Origin: Hippasteria phrygiana
Taxonomy: Eukaryota; Echinodermata; Asteroidea; Valvatida; Goniasteridae
DNA length: 64,000 bases
Assembly (NCBI GenBank): GCA_037893225.1
Contig: JAZGUH010000333.1
Coordinates: 1 to 64,000 of the forward strand
Direction: 5' to 3'
Part shown: positions 24,601 through 37,504 of the stretch, piece after piece
Layout: each line of letters begins with the position of its first letter
How positions within the stretch are numbered: position 1 is the first letter of the stretch
Translations under genes and position numbers: made by a program
Notes under the pieces: model-generated
The model's database searches: none
What the model saw: the letters and a program-made list of their open reading frames with translations, nothing else
What the model was told of the DNA's origin: nothing

Positions 24601-27600
24601 TGTCAAATTCCCTGGGGTATGGACTTGCTTTACTCATTCATAATTGCATGAAATATCAACCAAATGCAGTAATTTTGACATGTATGTATAGCTTAGATCT
24701 GGCGCTACATGTTGCAATCATCGGCGGCTTCCCAGAGTTAAAACTTGTGGAGAAAATTCAAACCTCGCAATGTATATTTTCTTTCCGGCCAACATCTGTG
24801 TACATATTACCGTCTATGTATTGCTCCATGCATGTCAAATTCCCTGGGGTATGGACTTGCTTTATTCATTCATAATTGCATGAAATATCAACCAAATACA
24901 GTAATTTTGACATGTATGTATAGCTTAGATCTGGCGCTACATGTTGCAATCATCGGCGGCTTCCTAGAGTTCAAACTTGTGGAGAAAATTCAAACCTCGC
25001 AATGTTTATTTTCTTTCCGGCCAACATCTGTGTACATATTACCGTCTATTTATTGCTCCATGCCTGTCAAATTCCCTGGGGTATGGACTTGCTTTACTCA
25101 TTCATAATTGCATGAAATATCAACCAAATGCAGTAATTTTGACATGTATGTATAGCTTAGATCTTTCGCTACATGTTGCAATTATCGGCGGCTTCTTAGA
25201 GTTAAAACTTGTGGAGAAAATTCAAACCTCGCAATGTTTATTTTCTTTCCGGCCAACATCTGTGTACATATTACCGTCTATTTATTGCCCCATGCCTGTC
25301 AAATTCCCTGGGGTATGGACTTGCTTTACTCATTCATAATTGCATGAAATATCAACCAAATGCAGTAATTTTGACATGTATGTATAGCTTAGATTTGGCG
25401 CTACATGTTGCAATCATCGGCGGCTTCCTAGAGTTAAAACTTGTGGAGAAAATTCAAACGTCGCAATGTTTATTTTCTTCCCGGCCACCATCCGTGTGCA
25501 GATTACCTTTTATTTATTGCTCCATGCCTGTCAAATTCCCTGGGGTATGGACTTGCTTTATTCATTCATAATTGCATGAAATATCAACCAAATGCAGTAA
25601 TTTTGACATGTATGTATAGCTTAGATCTGGCGCTACATGTTGCAATCATCGGCGGCTTCCTAGAGTTAAAACTTGTGGAGAAAATTCAAACCTCGCAATG
25701 TATATTTTCTTTCCGGCCAACATCTGTGTACATATTACCGTCTATTTATTGCTCCATGCATGTCAAATTCCCTGGGGTATGGACTTGCTTTATTCATTCA
25801 TAATTGCATGAAATATCAACCAAATACAGTAATTTTGACATGTATGGATAGCTTAGATCTGGCGCTACATGTTGCAATCATCGGCGGCTTCTTAGAGTTA
25901 AAACTTGTGGAGAAAATTCAAACCTCGCAATGTTTATTTTCTTTCCGGCCAACATTTGTGTACATATTACCGTCTATTTATTGCTCCATGCCTGTCAAAT
26001 TCCCTGGGGTATGGACTTGCTTTACTCATTCATAATTGCATGAAATATCAACCAAATGCAGTAATTTTGACATGTATGTATAGCTTAGATCTGGCGCTAC
26101 ATGTTGCAATCATCGGCGGCTTCCTAGAGTTAAAACTTGTGGAGAAAATTCAAACGTCGCAATGTTTATTTTCTTCCCGGCCACCAGCCGTGTGCAGATT
26201 ACCTTTTATTTATTGCTCCATGCCTGTCAAATTCCCTGGGGTATGGACTTGCTTTACTCATTCATAATTGCATGAAATATCAACCAAATGCAGTAATTTT
26301 GACATGTATATATAGCTTAGATCTGGCGCTACATGTTGCAATCATCGGCGGCTTCCCAGAGTTAAAACTTGTGGAGAAAATTCAAACCTCGCAATGTATA
26401 TTTTCTTTCCGGCCAACATCTGTGTACATATTACCGTCTATTTATTGCTCCATGCATGTCAAATTCCCTGGGGTATGGACTTGCTTTATTCATTCATAAT
26501 TGCATGAAATATCAACCAAATACAGTAATTTTGACATGTATGGATAGCTTAGATCTGGCGCTACATGTTGCAATCATCGGCGGCTTCTTAGAGTTAAAAC
26601 TTGTGGAGAAAATTCAAACCTCGCAATGTTTATTTTCTTTCCGGCCAACATTTGTGTACATATTACCGTCTATTTATTGCTCCATGCCTGTCAAATTCCC
26701 TGGGGTATGGACTTGCTTTACTCATTCATAATTGCATGAAATATCAACCAAATGCAGTAATTTTGACATGTATGTATAGCTTAGATCTGGCGCTACATGT
26801 TGCAATCATCGGCGGCTTCCTAGAGTTCAAACTTGTGGAGAAAATTCAAACCTCGCAATGTTTATTTTCTTTCCGGCCAACATCTGTGTACATGTTACCG
26901 TCTATTTATTGCTCCATGCATGTCAAATTCCCTGGGGTATGGACTTGCTTTACTCATTCATAATTGCATGAAATATCAACCAAATGCAGTAATTTTGACA
27001 TGTATGTATAGCTTAGATCTGGCGCTACATGTTGCAATTATCGGCGGCTTCTTAGAGTTAAAACTTGTGGAGAAAATTCAAACCTCGCAATGTTTATTTT
27101 CTTTCCGGCCAACATCTGTGTACATATTACCGTCTATTTATTGCTCCATGCCTGTCAAATTCCCCAGGGTATGGACTTGCTTTACTCATTCATAATTGCA
27201 TGAAATATCAACCAAATGCAGTAATTTTGACATGTATGTATAGCTTAGATCTGGCGCTACATGTTGCAATCATCGGCGGCTTCCTAGAGTTCAAACTTGT
27301 GGAGAAAATTCAAACCTCGCAATGTTTATTTTCTTTCCGGCCAACATTTGTGTACATATTACCGTCTATTTATTGCTCCATGCATGTCAAATTCCCTGGG
27401 GTATGGACTTGCTTTACTCATTCATAATTGCATGAAATATCAACCAAATGCAGTAATTTTGACATGTATGTATAGCTTAGATCTGGCGCTACATGTTGCA
27501 ATCATCGGCGGCTTCCCAGAGTTAAAACTTGTGGAGAAAATTCAAACCTCGCAATGTATATTTTCTTTCCGGCCAACATCTGTGTACATATTACCGTCTA

Positions 27601-30075
27601 TGTATTGCTCCATGCATGTCAAATTCCCTGGGGTATGGACTTGCTTTATTCATTCATAATTGCATGAAATATCAACCAAATACAGTAATTTTGACATGTA
27701 TGTATAGCTTAGATCTGGCGCTACATGTTGCAATCATCGGCGGCTTCCTAGAGTTCAAACTTGTGGAGAAAATTCAAACCTCGCAATGTTTATTTTCTTT
27801 CCGGCCAACATCTGTGTACATATTACCGTCTATTTATTGCTCCATGCCTGTCAAATTCCCTGGGGTATGGACTTGCTTTACTCATTCATAATTGCATGAA
27901 ATATCAACCAAATGCAGTAATTTTGACATGTATGTATAGCTTAGATCTTTCGCTACATGTTGCAATTATCGGCGGCTTCTTAGAGTTAAAACTTGTGGAG
28001 AAAATTCAAACCTCGCAATGTTTATTTTCTTTCCGGCCAACATCTGTGTACATATTACCGTCTATTTATTGCCCCATGCCTGTCAAATTCCCTGGGGTAT
28101 GGACTTGCTTTACTCATTCATAATTGCATGAAATATCAACCAAATGCAGTAATTTTGACATGTATGTATAGCTTAGATTTGGCGCTACATGTTGCAATCA
28201 TCGGCGGCTTCCTAGAGTTAAAACTTGTGGAGAAAATTCAAACGTCGCAATGTTTATTTTCTTCCCGGCCACCATCCGTGTGCAGATTACCTTTTATTTA
28301 TTGCTCCATGCCTGTCAAATTCCCTGGGGTATGGACTTGCTTTACTCATTCATAATTGCATGAAATATCAACCAAATGCAGTAATTTTGACATGTATGTA
28401 TAGCTTAGATCTGGCGCTACATGTTGCAATCATCGGCGGCTTCCTAGAGTTAAAACTTGTGGAGAAAATTCAAACCTCGCAATGTATATTTTCTTTCCGG
28501 CCAACATCTGTGTACATATTACCGTCTATTTATTGCTCCATGCATGTCAAATTCCCTGGGGTATGGACTTGCTTTATTCATTCATAATTGCATGAAATAT
28601 CAACCAAATACAGTAATTTTGACATGTATGGATAGCTTAGATCTGGCGCTACATGTTGCAATCATCGGCGGCTTCCTAGAGTTAAAACTTGTGGAGAAAA
28701 TTCAAACCTCGCAATGTTTATTTTCTTTCCGGCCAACATTTGTGTACATATTACCGTCTATTTATTGCTCCATGCCTGTCAAATTCCCTGGGGTATGGAC
28801 TTGCTTTACTCATTCATAATTGCATGAAATATCAACCAAATGCAGTAATTTTGACATGTATGTATAGCTTAGATCTGGCGCTACATGTTGCAATCATCGG
28901 CGGCTTCCTAGAGTTAAAACTTGTGGAGAAAATTCAAACGTCGCAATGTTTATTTTCTTCCCGGCCACCAGCCGTGTGCAGATTACCTTTTATTTATTGC
29001 TCCATGCCTGTCAAATTCCCTGGGGTATGGACTTGCTTTACTCATTCATAATTGCATGAAATATCAACCAAATGCAGTAATTTTGACATGTATATATAGC
29101 TTAGATCTGGCGCTACATGTTGCAATCATCGGCGGCTTCCCAGAGTTAAAACTTGTGGAGAAAATTCAAACCTCGCAATGTATATTTTCTTTCCGGCCAA
29201 CATCTGTGTACATATTACCGTCTATTTATTGCTCCATGCATGTCAAATTCCCTGGGGTATGGACTTGCTTTATTCATTCATAATTGCATGAAATATCAAC
29301 CAAATACAGTAATTTTGACATGTATGGATAGCTTAGATCTGGCGCTACATGTTGCAATCATCGGCGGCTTCTTAGAGTTAAAACTTGTGGAGAAAATTCA
29401 AACCTCGCAATGTTTATTTTCTTTCCGGCCAACATTTGTGTACATATTACCGTCTATTTATTGCTCCATGCCTGTCAAATTCCCTGGGGTATGGACTTGC
29501 TTTACTCATTCATAATTGCATGAAATATCAACCAAATGCAGTAATTTTGACATGTATGTATAGCTTAGATCTGGCGCTACATGTTGCAATCATCGGCGGC
29601 TTCCTAGAGTTCAAACTTGTGGAGAAAATTCAAACCTCGCAATGTTTATTTTCTTTCCGGCCAACATCTGTGTACATGTTACCGTCTATTTATTGCTCCA
29701 TGCATGTCAAATTCCCTGGGGTATGGACTTGCTTTACTCATTCATAATTGCATGAAATATCAACCAAATGCAGTAATTTTGACATGTATGTATAGCTTAG
29801 ATCTGGCGCTACATGTTGCAATTATCGGCGGCTTCTTAGAGTTAAAACTTGTGGAGAAAATTCAAACCTCGCAATGTTTATTTTCTTTCCGGCCAACATC
29901 TGTGTACATATTACCGTCTATTTATTGCTCCATGCCTGTCAAATTCCCCAGGGTATGGACTTGCTTTACTCATTCATAATTGCATGAAATATCAACCAAA
30001 TGCAGTAATTTTGACATGTATGTATAGCTTAGATCTGGCGCTACATGTTGCAATCATCGGCGGCTTCCTAGAGTT
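24601..30075 (+). repeat. 12-monomer (2,784-bp) near-tandem HOR pair in the left domain
   Basis: Bases 24601-27291 match 27385-30075 at +2,784 bp. I noticed only two differences: TTATTCAT against TTACTCAT near 25561/28345, and TTCTTAG against TTCCTAG near 25893/28677. The monomer types are not those of the 12-monomer unit at 51-64 kb, so the same period arose from a different set of monomers. Confidence 0.82.
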
Positions 30076-31157
30076 AAAACTTGTGGAGAAAATTCAAACG
30101 TCGCAATGTTTATTTTCTTCCCGGCCACCATCCGTTTGCAGATTACCTTTTATTTATTGCTCCATGCCTGTCAAATTCCCTGGGGTATGGACTTGCTTTA
30201 CTCATTCATAATTGCATGAAATATCAACCAAATGCAGTAATTTTGACATGTATATATAGCTTAGATCTGGCGCTACATGTTGCAATCATCGGCGGCTTCC
30301 CAGAGTTAAAACTTGTGGAGAAAATTCAAACCTCGCAATGTATATTTTCTTTCCGGCCAACATCTGTGTACATATTACCGTCTATTTATTGCTCCATGCA
30401 TGTCAAATTCCCTGGGGTATGGACTTGCTTTATTCATTCATAATTGCATGAAATATCAACCAAATACAGTAATTTTGACATGTATGGATAGCTTAGATCT
30501 GGCGCTACATGTTGCAATCATCGGCGGCTTCTTAGAGTTAAAACTTGTGGAGAAAATTCAAACCTCGCAATGTTTATTTTCTTTCCGGCCAACATCTGTG
30601 TACATATTACCGTCTATTTATTGCTCCATGCCTGTCAAATTCCCTGGGGTATGGACTTGCTTTACTCATTCATAATTGCATGAAATATCAACCAAATGCA
30701 GTAATTTTGACATGTATGGATAGCTTAGATCTGGCGCTACATGTTGCAATCATCGGCGGCTTCCTAGAGTTCAAACTTGTGGAGAAAATTCAAACCTCGC
30801 AATGTTTATTTTCTTTCCGGCCAACATCTGTGTACATGTTACCGTCTATTTATTGCTCCATGCATGTCAAATTCCCTGGGGTATGGACTTGCTTTACTCA
30901 TTCATAATTGCATGAAATATCAACCAAATACAGTAATTTTGACATGTATGTATAGCTTAGATCTGGCGCTACATGTTGCAATTATCGGCGGCTTCTTAGA
31001 GTTAACACTTGTGGAGAAAATTCAAAGCTCGCAATGTTTATTTTCTTTCCGGCCAACATCTGTGTACATGTTACCGTCTATTTATTGCTCCATGCATGTC
31101 AAATTCCCTGGGGTATGGACTTGCTTTACTCATTCATAATTGCATGAAATATCAACG

Positions 31158-34100
31158 AAATTCAGTAATTTTGACATGTATGGATAGCTTAGATCTGGCG
31201 CTACATGTTGCAATTATCGGCGGCTTCTTAGAGTTAACACTTGTGGAGAAAATTCAAACCTCGCAATGTTTATTTTCTTCCCGGCCACCATCCGTGTGCA
31301 GATTACCTTTTATTTATTGCTCCATGCCTGTCAAATTCCCTGGGGTATGGACTTGCTTTACTCATTCATAATTGCATGAAATATCAACCAAATACAGTAA
31401 TTTTGACATGTATGGATAGCTTAGATCTGGCGCTACATGTTGCAATCATCGGCGGCTTCCTAGAGTTAAAATTTGTGGAGAAAATTCAAACCTCGCAATG
31501 TTTATTTTCTTTCCGCCCAACATCTGTGTACATATTACCGTCTATTTATTGCTCCATGCCTGTCAAATTCCCTGGGGTATGGACTTGCTTTACTCATTCA
31601 TAATTGCATGAAATATCAACCAAATACAGTAATTTTGACATGTATGGATAGCTTAGATCTGGCGCTACATGTTGCAATCATCGGCGGCTTCCTAGAGTTA
31701 AAATTTGTGGAGAAAATTCAAACCTCGCAATGTTTATTTTCTTTCCGCCCAACATCTGTGTACATATTACCGTCTATTTATTGCTCCATGCCTGTCAAAT
31801 TCCCTGGGGTATGGACTTGCTTTACTCATTCATAATTGCATGAAATATCAACCAAATGCAGTATTTTTGACATGTATGGATAGCTTAGATCTGGCGCTAC
31901 ATGTTGCAATCATCGGCGGCTTCCTAGAGTTAAAACTTGTGGAGAAAATTCAAACGTCGCAATGTTTATTTTCTTCCCGGCCACCATCCGTGTGCAGATT
32001 ACCTTTTATTTATTGCTCCATGCCTGTCAAATTCCCTGGGGTATGGACTTGCTTTACTCATTCATAATTGCATGAAATATCAACCAAATGCAGTAATTTT
32101 GACATGTATGTATAGCTTAGATCTGGCGCTACATGTTGCAATCATCGGCGGCTTCCCAGAGTTAAAACTTGTGGAGAAAATTCAAACCTCGCAATGTATA
32201 TTTTCTTTCCGGCCAACATCTGTGTACATATTACCGTCTATTTATTGCTCCATGCATGTCAAATTCCCTGGGGTATGGACTTGCTTTATTCATTCATAAT
32301 TGCATGAAATATCAACCAAATACAGTAATTTTGACATGTATGGATAGCTTAGATCTGGCGCTACATGTTGCAATCATCGGCGGCTTCTTAGAGTTAAAAC
32401 TTGTGGAGAAAATTCAAACCTCGCAATGTTTATTTTCTTTCCGGCCAACATTTGTGTACATATTACCGTCTATTTATTGCTCCATGCCTGTCAAATTCCC
32501 TGGGGTATGGACTTGCTTTACTCATTCATAATTGCATGAAATATCAACCAAATGCAGTAATTTTGACATGTATGTATAGCTTAGATCTGGCGCTACATGT
32601 TGCAATCATCGGCGGCTTCCTAGAGTTCAAACTTGTGGAGAAAATTCAAACCTCGCAATGTTTATTTTCTTTCCGGCCAACATCTGTGTACATGTTACCG
32701 TCTATTTATTGCTCCATGCATGTCAAATTCCCTGGGGTATGGACTTGCTTTACTCATTCATAATTGCATGAAATATCAACCAAATGCAGTAATTTTGACA
32801 TGTATGTATAGCTTAGATCTGGCGCTACATGTTGCAATTATCGGCGGCTTCTTAGAGTTAAAACTTGTGGAGAAAATTCAAACCTCGCAATGTTTATTTT
32901 CTTTCCGGCCAACATCTGTGTACATATTACCGTCTATTTATTGCTCCATGCCTGTCAAATTCCCCAGGGTATGGACTTGCTTTACTCATTCATAATTGCA
33001 TGAAATATCAACCAAATGCAGTAATTTTGACATGTATGTATAGCTTAGATCTGGCGCTACATGTTGCAATCATCGGCGGCTTCCTAGAGTTAAAACTTGT
33101 GGAGAAAATTCAAACGTCGCAATGTTTATTTTCTTCCCGGCCACCATCCGTTTGCAGATTACCTTTTATTTATTGCTCCATGCCTGTCAAATTCCCTGGG
33201 GTATGGACTTGCTTTACTCATTCATAATTGCATGAAATATCAACCAAATGCAGTAATTTTGACATGTATGTATAGCTTAGATCTGGCGCTACATGTTGCA
33301 ATCATCGGCGGCTTCCCAGAGTTAAAACTTGTGGAGAAAATTCAAACCTCGCAATGTATATTTTCTTTCCGGCCAACATCTGTGTACATATTACCGTCTA
33401 TTTATTGCTCCATGCATGTCAAATTCCCTGGGGTATGGACTTGCTTTATTCATTCATAATTGCATGAAATATCAACCAAATGCAGTAATTTTGACATGTA
33501 TGTATAGCTTAGATCTGGCGCTACATGTTGCAATCATCGGCGGCTTCCTAGAGTTCAAACTTGTGGAGAAAATTCAAACCTCGCAATGTTTATTTTCTTT
33601 CCGGCCAACATTTGTGTACATATTACCGTCTATTTATTGCTCCATGCCTGTCAAATTCCCTGGGGTATGGACTTGCTTTACTCATTCATAATTGCATGAA
33701 ATATCAACCAAATTCAGTAATTTTGACATGTATGGATAGCTTAGATCTGGCGCTACATGTTGCAATTATCGGCGGCTTCTTAGAGTTAACACTTGTGGAG
33801 AAAATTCAAACCTCGCAATGTTTATTTTCTTCCCGGCCACCATCCGTGTGCAGATTACCTTTTATTTATTGCTCCATGCCTGTCAAATTCCCTGGGGTAT
33901 GGACTTGCTTTACTCATTCATAATTGCATGAAATATCAACCAAATACAGTAATTTTGACATGTATGGATAGCTTAGATCTGGCGCTACATGTTGCAATCA
34001 TCGGCGGACTCCTAGAGTTAAAATTTGTGGAGAAAATTCAAACCTCGCAATGTTTATTTTCTTTCCGCCCAACATCTGTGTACATATTACCGTCTATTTA

Positions 34101-36265
34101 TTGCTCCATGCCTGTCAAATTCCCTGGGGTATGGACTTGCTTTACTCATTCATAATTGCATGAAATATCAACCAAATACAGTAATTTTGACATGTATGGA
34201 TAGCTTAGATCTGGCGCTACATGTTGCAATCATCGGCGGCTTCCTAGAGTTAAAATTTGTGGAGAAAATTCAAACCTCGCAATGTTTATTTTCTTTCCGC
34301 CCAACATCTGTGTACATATTACCGTCTATTTATTGCTCCATGCCTGTCAAATTCCCTGGGGTATGGACTTGCTTTACTCATTCATAATTGCATGAAATAT
34401 CAACCAAATGCAGTATTTTTGACATGTATGGATAGCTTAGATCTGGCGCTACATGTTGCAATCATCGGCGGCTTCCTAGAGTTAAAACTTGTGGAGAAAA
34501 TTCAAACGTCGCAATGTTTATTTTCTTCCCGGCCACCATCCGTGTGCAGATTACCTTTTATTTATTGCTCCATGCCTGTCAAATTCCCTGGGGTATGGAC
34601 TTGCTTTACTCATTCATAATTGCATGAAATATCAACCAAATGCAGTAATTTTGACATGTATGTATAGCTTAGATCTGGCGCTACATGTTGCAATCATCGG
34701 CGGCTTCCCAGAGTTAAAACTTGTGGAGAAAATTCAAACCTCGCAATGTATATTTTCTTTCCGGCCAACATCTGTGTACATATTACCGTCTATTTATTGC
34801 TCCATGCATGTCAAATTCCCTGGGGTATGGACTTGCTTTATTCATTCATAATTGCATGAAATATCAACCAAATACAGTAATTTTGACATGTATGGATAGC
34901 TTAGATCTGGCGCTACATGTTGCAATCATCGGCGGCTTCTTAGAGTTAAAACTTGTGGAGAAAATTCAAACCTCGCAATGTTTATTTTCTTTCCGGCCAA
35001 CATTTGTGTACATATTACCGTCTATTTATTGCTCCATGCCTGTCAAATTCCCTGGGGTATGGACTTGCTTTACTCATTCATAATTGCATGAAATATCAAC
35101 CAAATGCAGTAATTTTGACATGTATGTATAGCTTAGATCTGGCGCTACATGTTGCAATCATCGGCGGCTTCCTAGAGTTCAAACTTGTGGAGAAAATTCA
35201 AACCTCGCAATGTTTATTTTCTTTCCGGCCAACATCTGTGTACATGTTACCGTCTATTTATTGCTCCATGCATGTCAAATTCCCTGGGGTATGGACTTGC
35301 TTTACTCATTCATAATTGCATGAAATATCAACCAAATGCAGTAATTTTGACATGTATGTATAGCTTAGATCTGGCGCTACATGTTGCAATTATCGGCGGC
35401 TTCTTAGAGTTAAAACTTGTGGAGAAAATTCAAACCTCGCAATGTTTATTTTCTTTCCGGCCAACATCTGTGTACATATTACCGTCTATTTATTGCTCCA
35501 TGCCTGTCAAATTCCCCAGGGTATGGACTTGCTTTACTCATTCATAATTGCATGAAATATCAACCAAATGCAGTAATTTTGACATGTATGTATAGCTTAG
35601 ATCTGGCGCTACATGTTGCAATCATCGGCGGCTTCCTAGAGTTAAAACTTGTGGAGAAAATTCAAACGTCGCAATGTTTATTTTCTTCCCGGCCACCATC
35701 CGTTTGCAGATTACCTTTTATTTATTGCTCCATGCCTGTCAAATTCCCTGGGGTATGGACTTGCTTTACTCATTCATAATTGCATGAAATATCAACCAAA
35801 TGCAGTAATTTTGACATGTATGTATAGCTTAGATCTGGCGCTACATGTTGCAATCATCGGCGGCTTCCCAGAGTTAAAACTTGTGGAGAAAATTCAAACC
35901 TCGCAATGTATATTTTCTTTCCGGCCAACATCTGTGTACATATTACCGTCTATTTATTGCTCCATGCATGTCAAATTCCCTGGGGTATGGACTTGCTTTA
36001 TTCATTCATAATTGCATGAAATATCAACCAAATGCAGTAATTTTGACATGTATGTATAGCTTAGATCTGGCGCTACATGTTGCAATCATCGGCGGCTTCC
36101 TAGAGTTCAAACTTGTGGAGAAAATTCAAACCTCGCAATGTTTATTTTCTTTCCGGCCAACATTTGTGTACATATTACCGTCTATTTATTGCTCCATGCC
36201 TGTCAAATTCCCTGGGGTATGGACTTGCTTTACTCATTCATAATTGCATGAAATATCAACCAAAT
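31158..36265 (+). repeat. 11-monomer (2,552-bp) HOR dimer, near perfect
   Basis: Bases 31158-33713 match 33710-36265. The match is slightly longer than the 2,552-bp period, which is what a true tandem dimer gives. Bounding differences are 31157 (G in CAACGAAATTC) and 33714/36266 (T/G). The only internal difference I saw is a doublet at 34008-34009 (GGCGGACTCC instead of GGCGGCTTCC). The second copy ends in 36.1-36.3 kb, where it joins the TCTATGTATTG block. Confidence 0.85.
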
Positions 36266-37504
36266 GCAGTAATTTTGACATGTATGTATAGCTTAGATCT
36301 GGCGCTACATGTTGCAATCATCGGCGGCTTCCCAGAGTTAAAACTTGTGGAGAAAATTCAAACCTCGCAATGTATATTTTCTTTCCGGCCAACATCTGTG
36401 TACATATTACCGTCTATGTATTGCTCCATGCATGTCAAATTCCCTGGGGTATGGACTTGCTTTATTCATTCATAATTGCATGAAATATCAACCAAATACA
36501 GTAATTTTGACATGTATGTATAGCTTAGATCTGGCGCTACATGTTGCAATCATCGGCGGCTTCCTAGAGTTCAAACTTGTGGAGAAAATTCAAACCTCGC
36601 AATGTTTATTTTCTTTCCGGCCAACATCTGTGTACATGTTACCGTCTATTTATTGCTCCATGCATGTCAAATTCCCTGGGGTATGGACTTGCTTTACTCA
36701 TTCATAATTGCATGAAATATCAACCAAATGCAGTAATTTTGACATGTATGTATAGCTTAGATCTGGCGCTACATGTTGCAATTATCGGCGGCTTCTTAGA
36801 GTTAAAACTTGTGGAGAAAATTCAAACCTCGCAATGTTTATTTTCTTTCCGGCCAACATCTGTGTACATATTACCGTCTATTTATTGCTCCATGCCTGTC
36901 AAATTCCCTGGGGTATGGACTTGCTTTACTCATTCATAATTGCATGAAATATCAACCAAATGCAGTAATTTTGACATGTATGTATAGCTTAGATCTGGCG
37001 CTACATGTTGCAATCATCGGCGGCTTCCTAGAGTTAAAACTTGTGGAGAAAATTCAAACGTCGCAATGTTTATTTTCTTCCCGGCCACCATCCGTGTGCA
37101 GATTACCTTTTATTTATTGCTCCATGCCTGTCAAATTCCCTGGGGTATGGACTTGCTTTATTCATTCATAATTGCATGAAATATCAACCAAATGCAGTAA
37201 TTTTGACATGTATGGATAGCTTAGATCTGGCGCTACATGTTGCAATCATCGGCGGCTTCTTAGAGTTAAAACTTGTGGAGAAAATTCAAACCTCGCAATG
37301 TTTATTTTCTTTCCGGCCAACATTTGTGTACATATTACCGTCTATTTATTGCTCCATGCCTGTCAAATTCCCTGGGGTATGGACTTGCTTTACTCATTCA
37401 TAATTGCATGAAATATCAACCAAATGCAGTAATTTTGACATGTATGTATAGCTTAGATCTGGCGCTACATGTTGCAATCATCGGCGGCTTCCTAGAGTTC
37501 AAAC

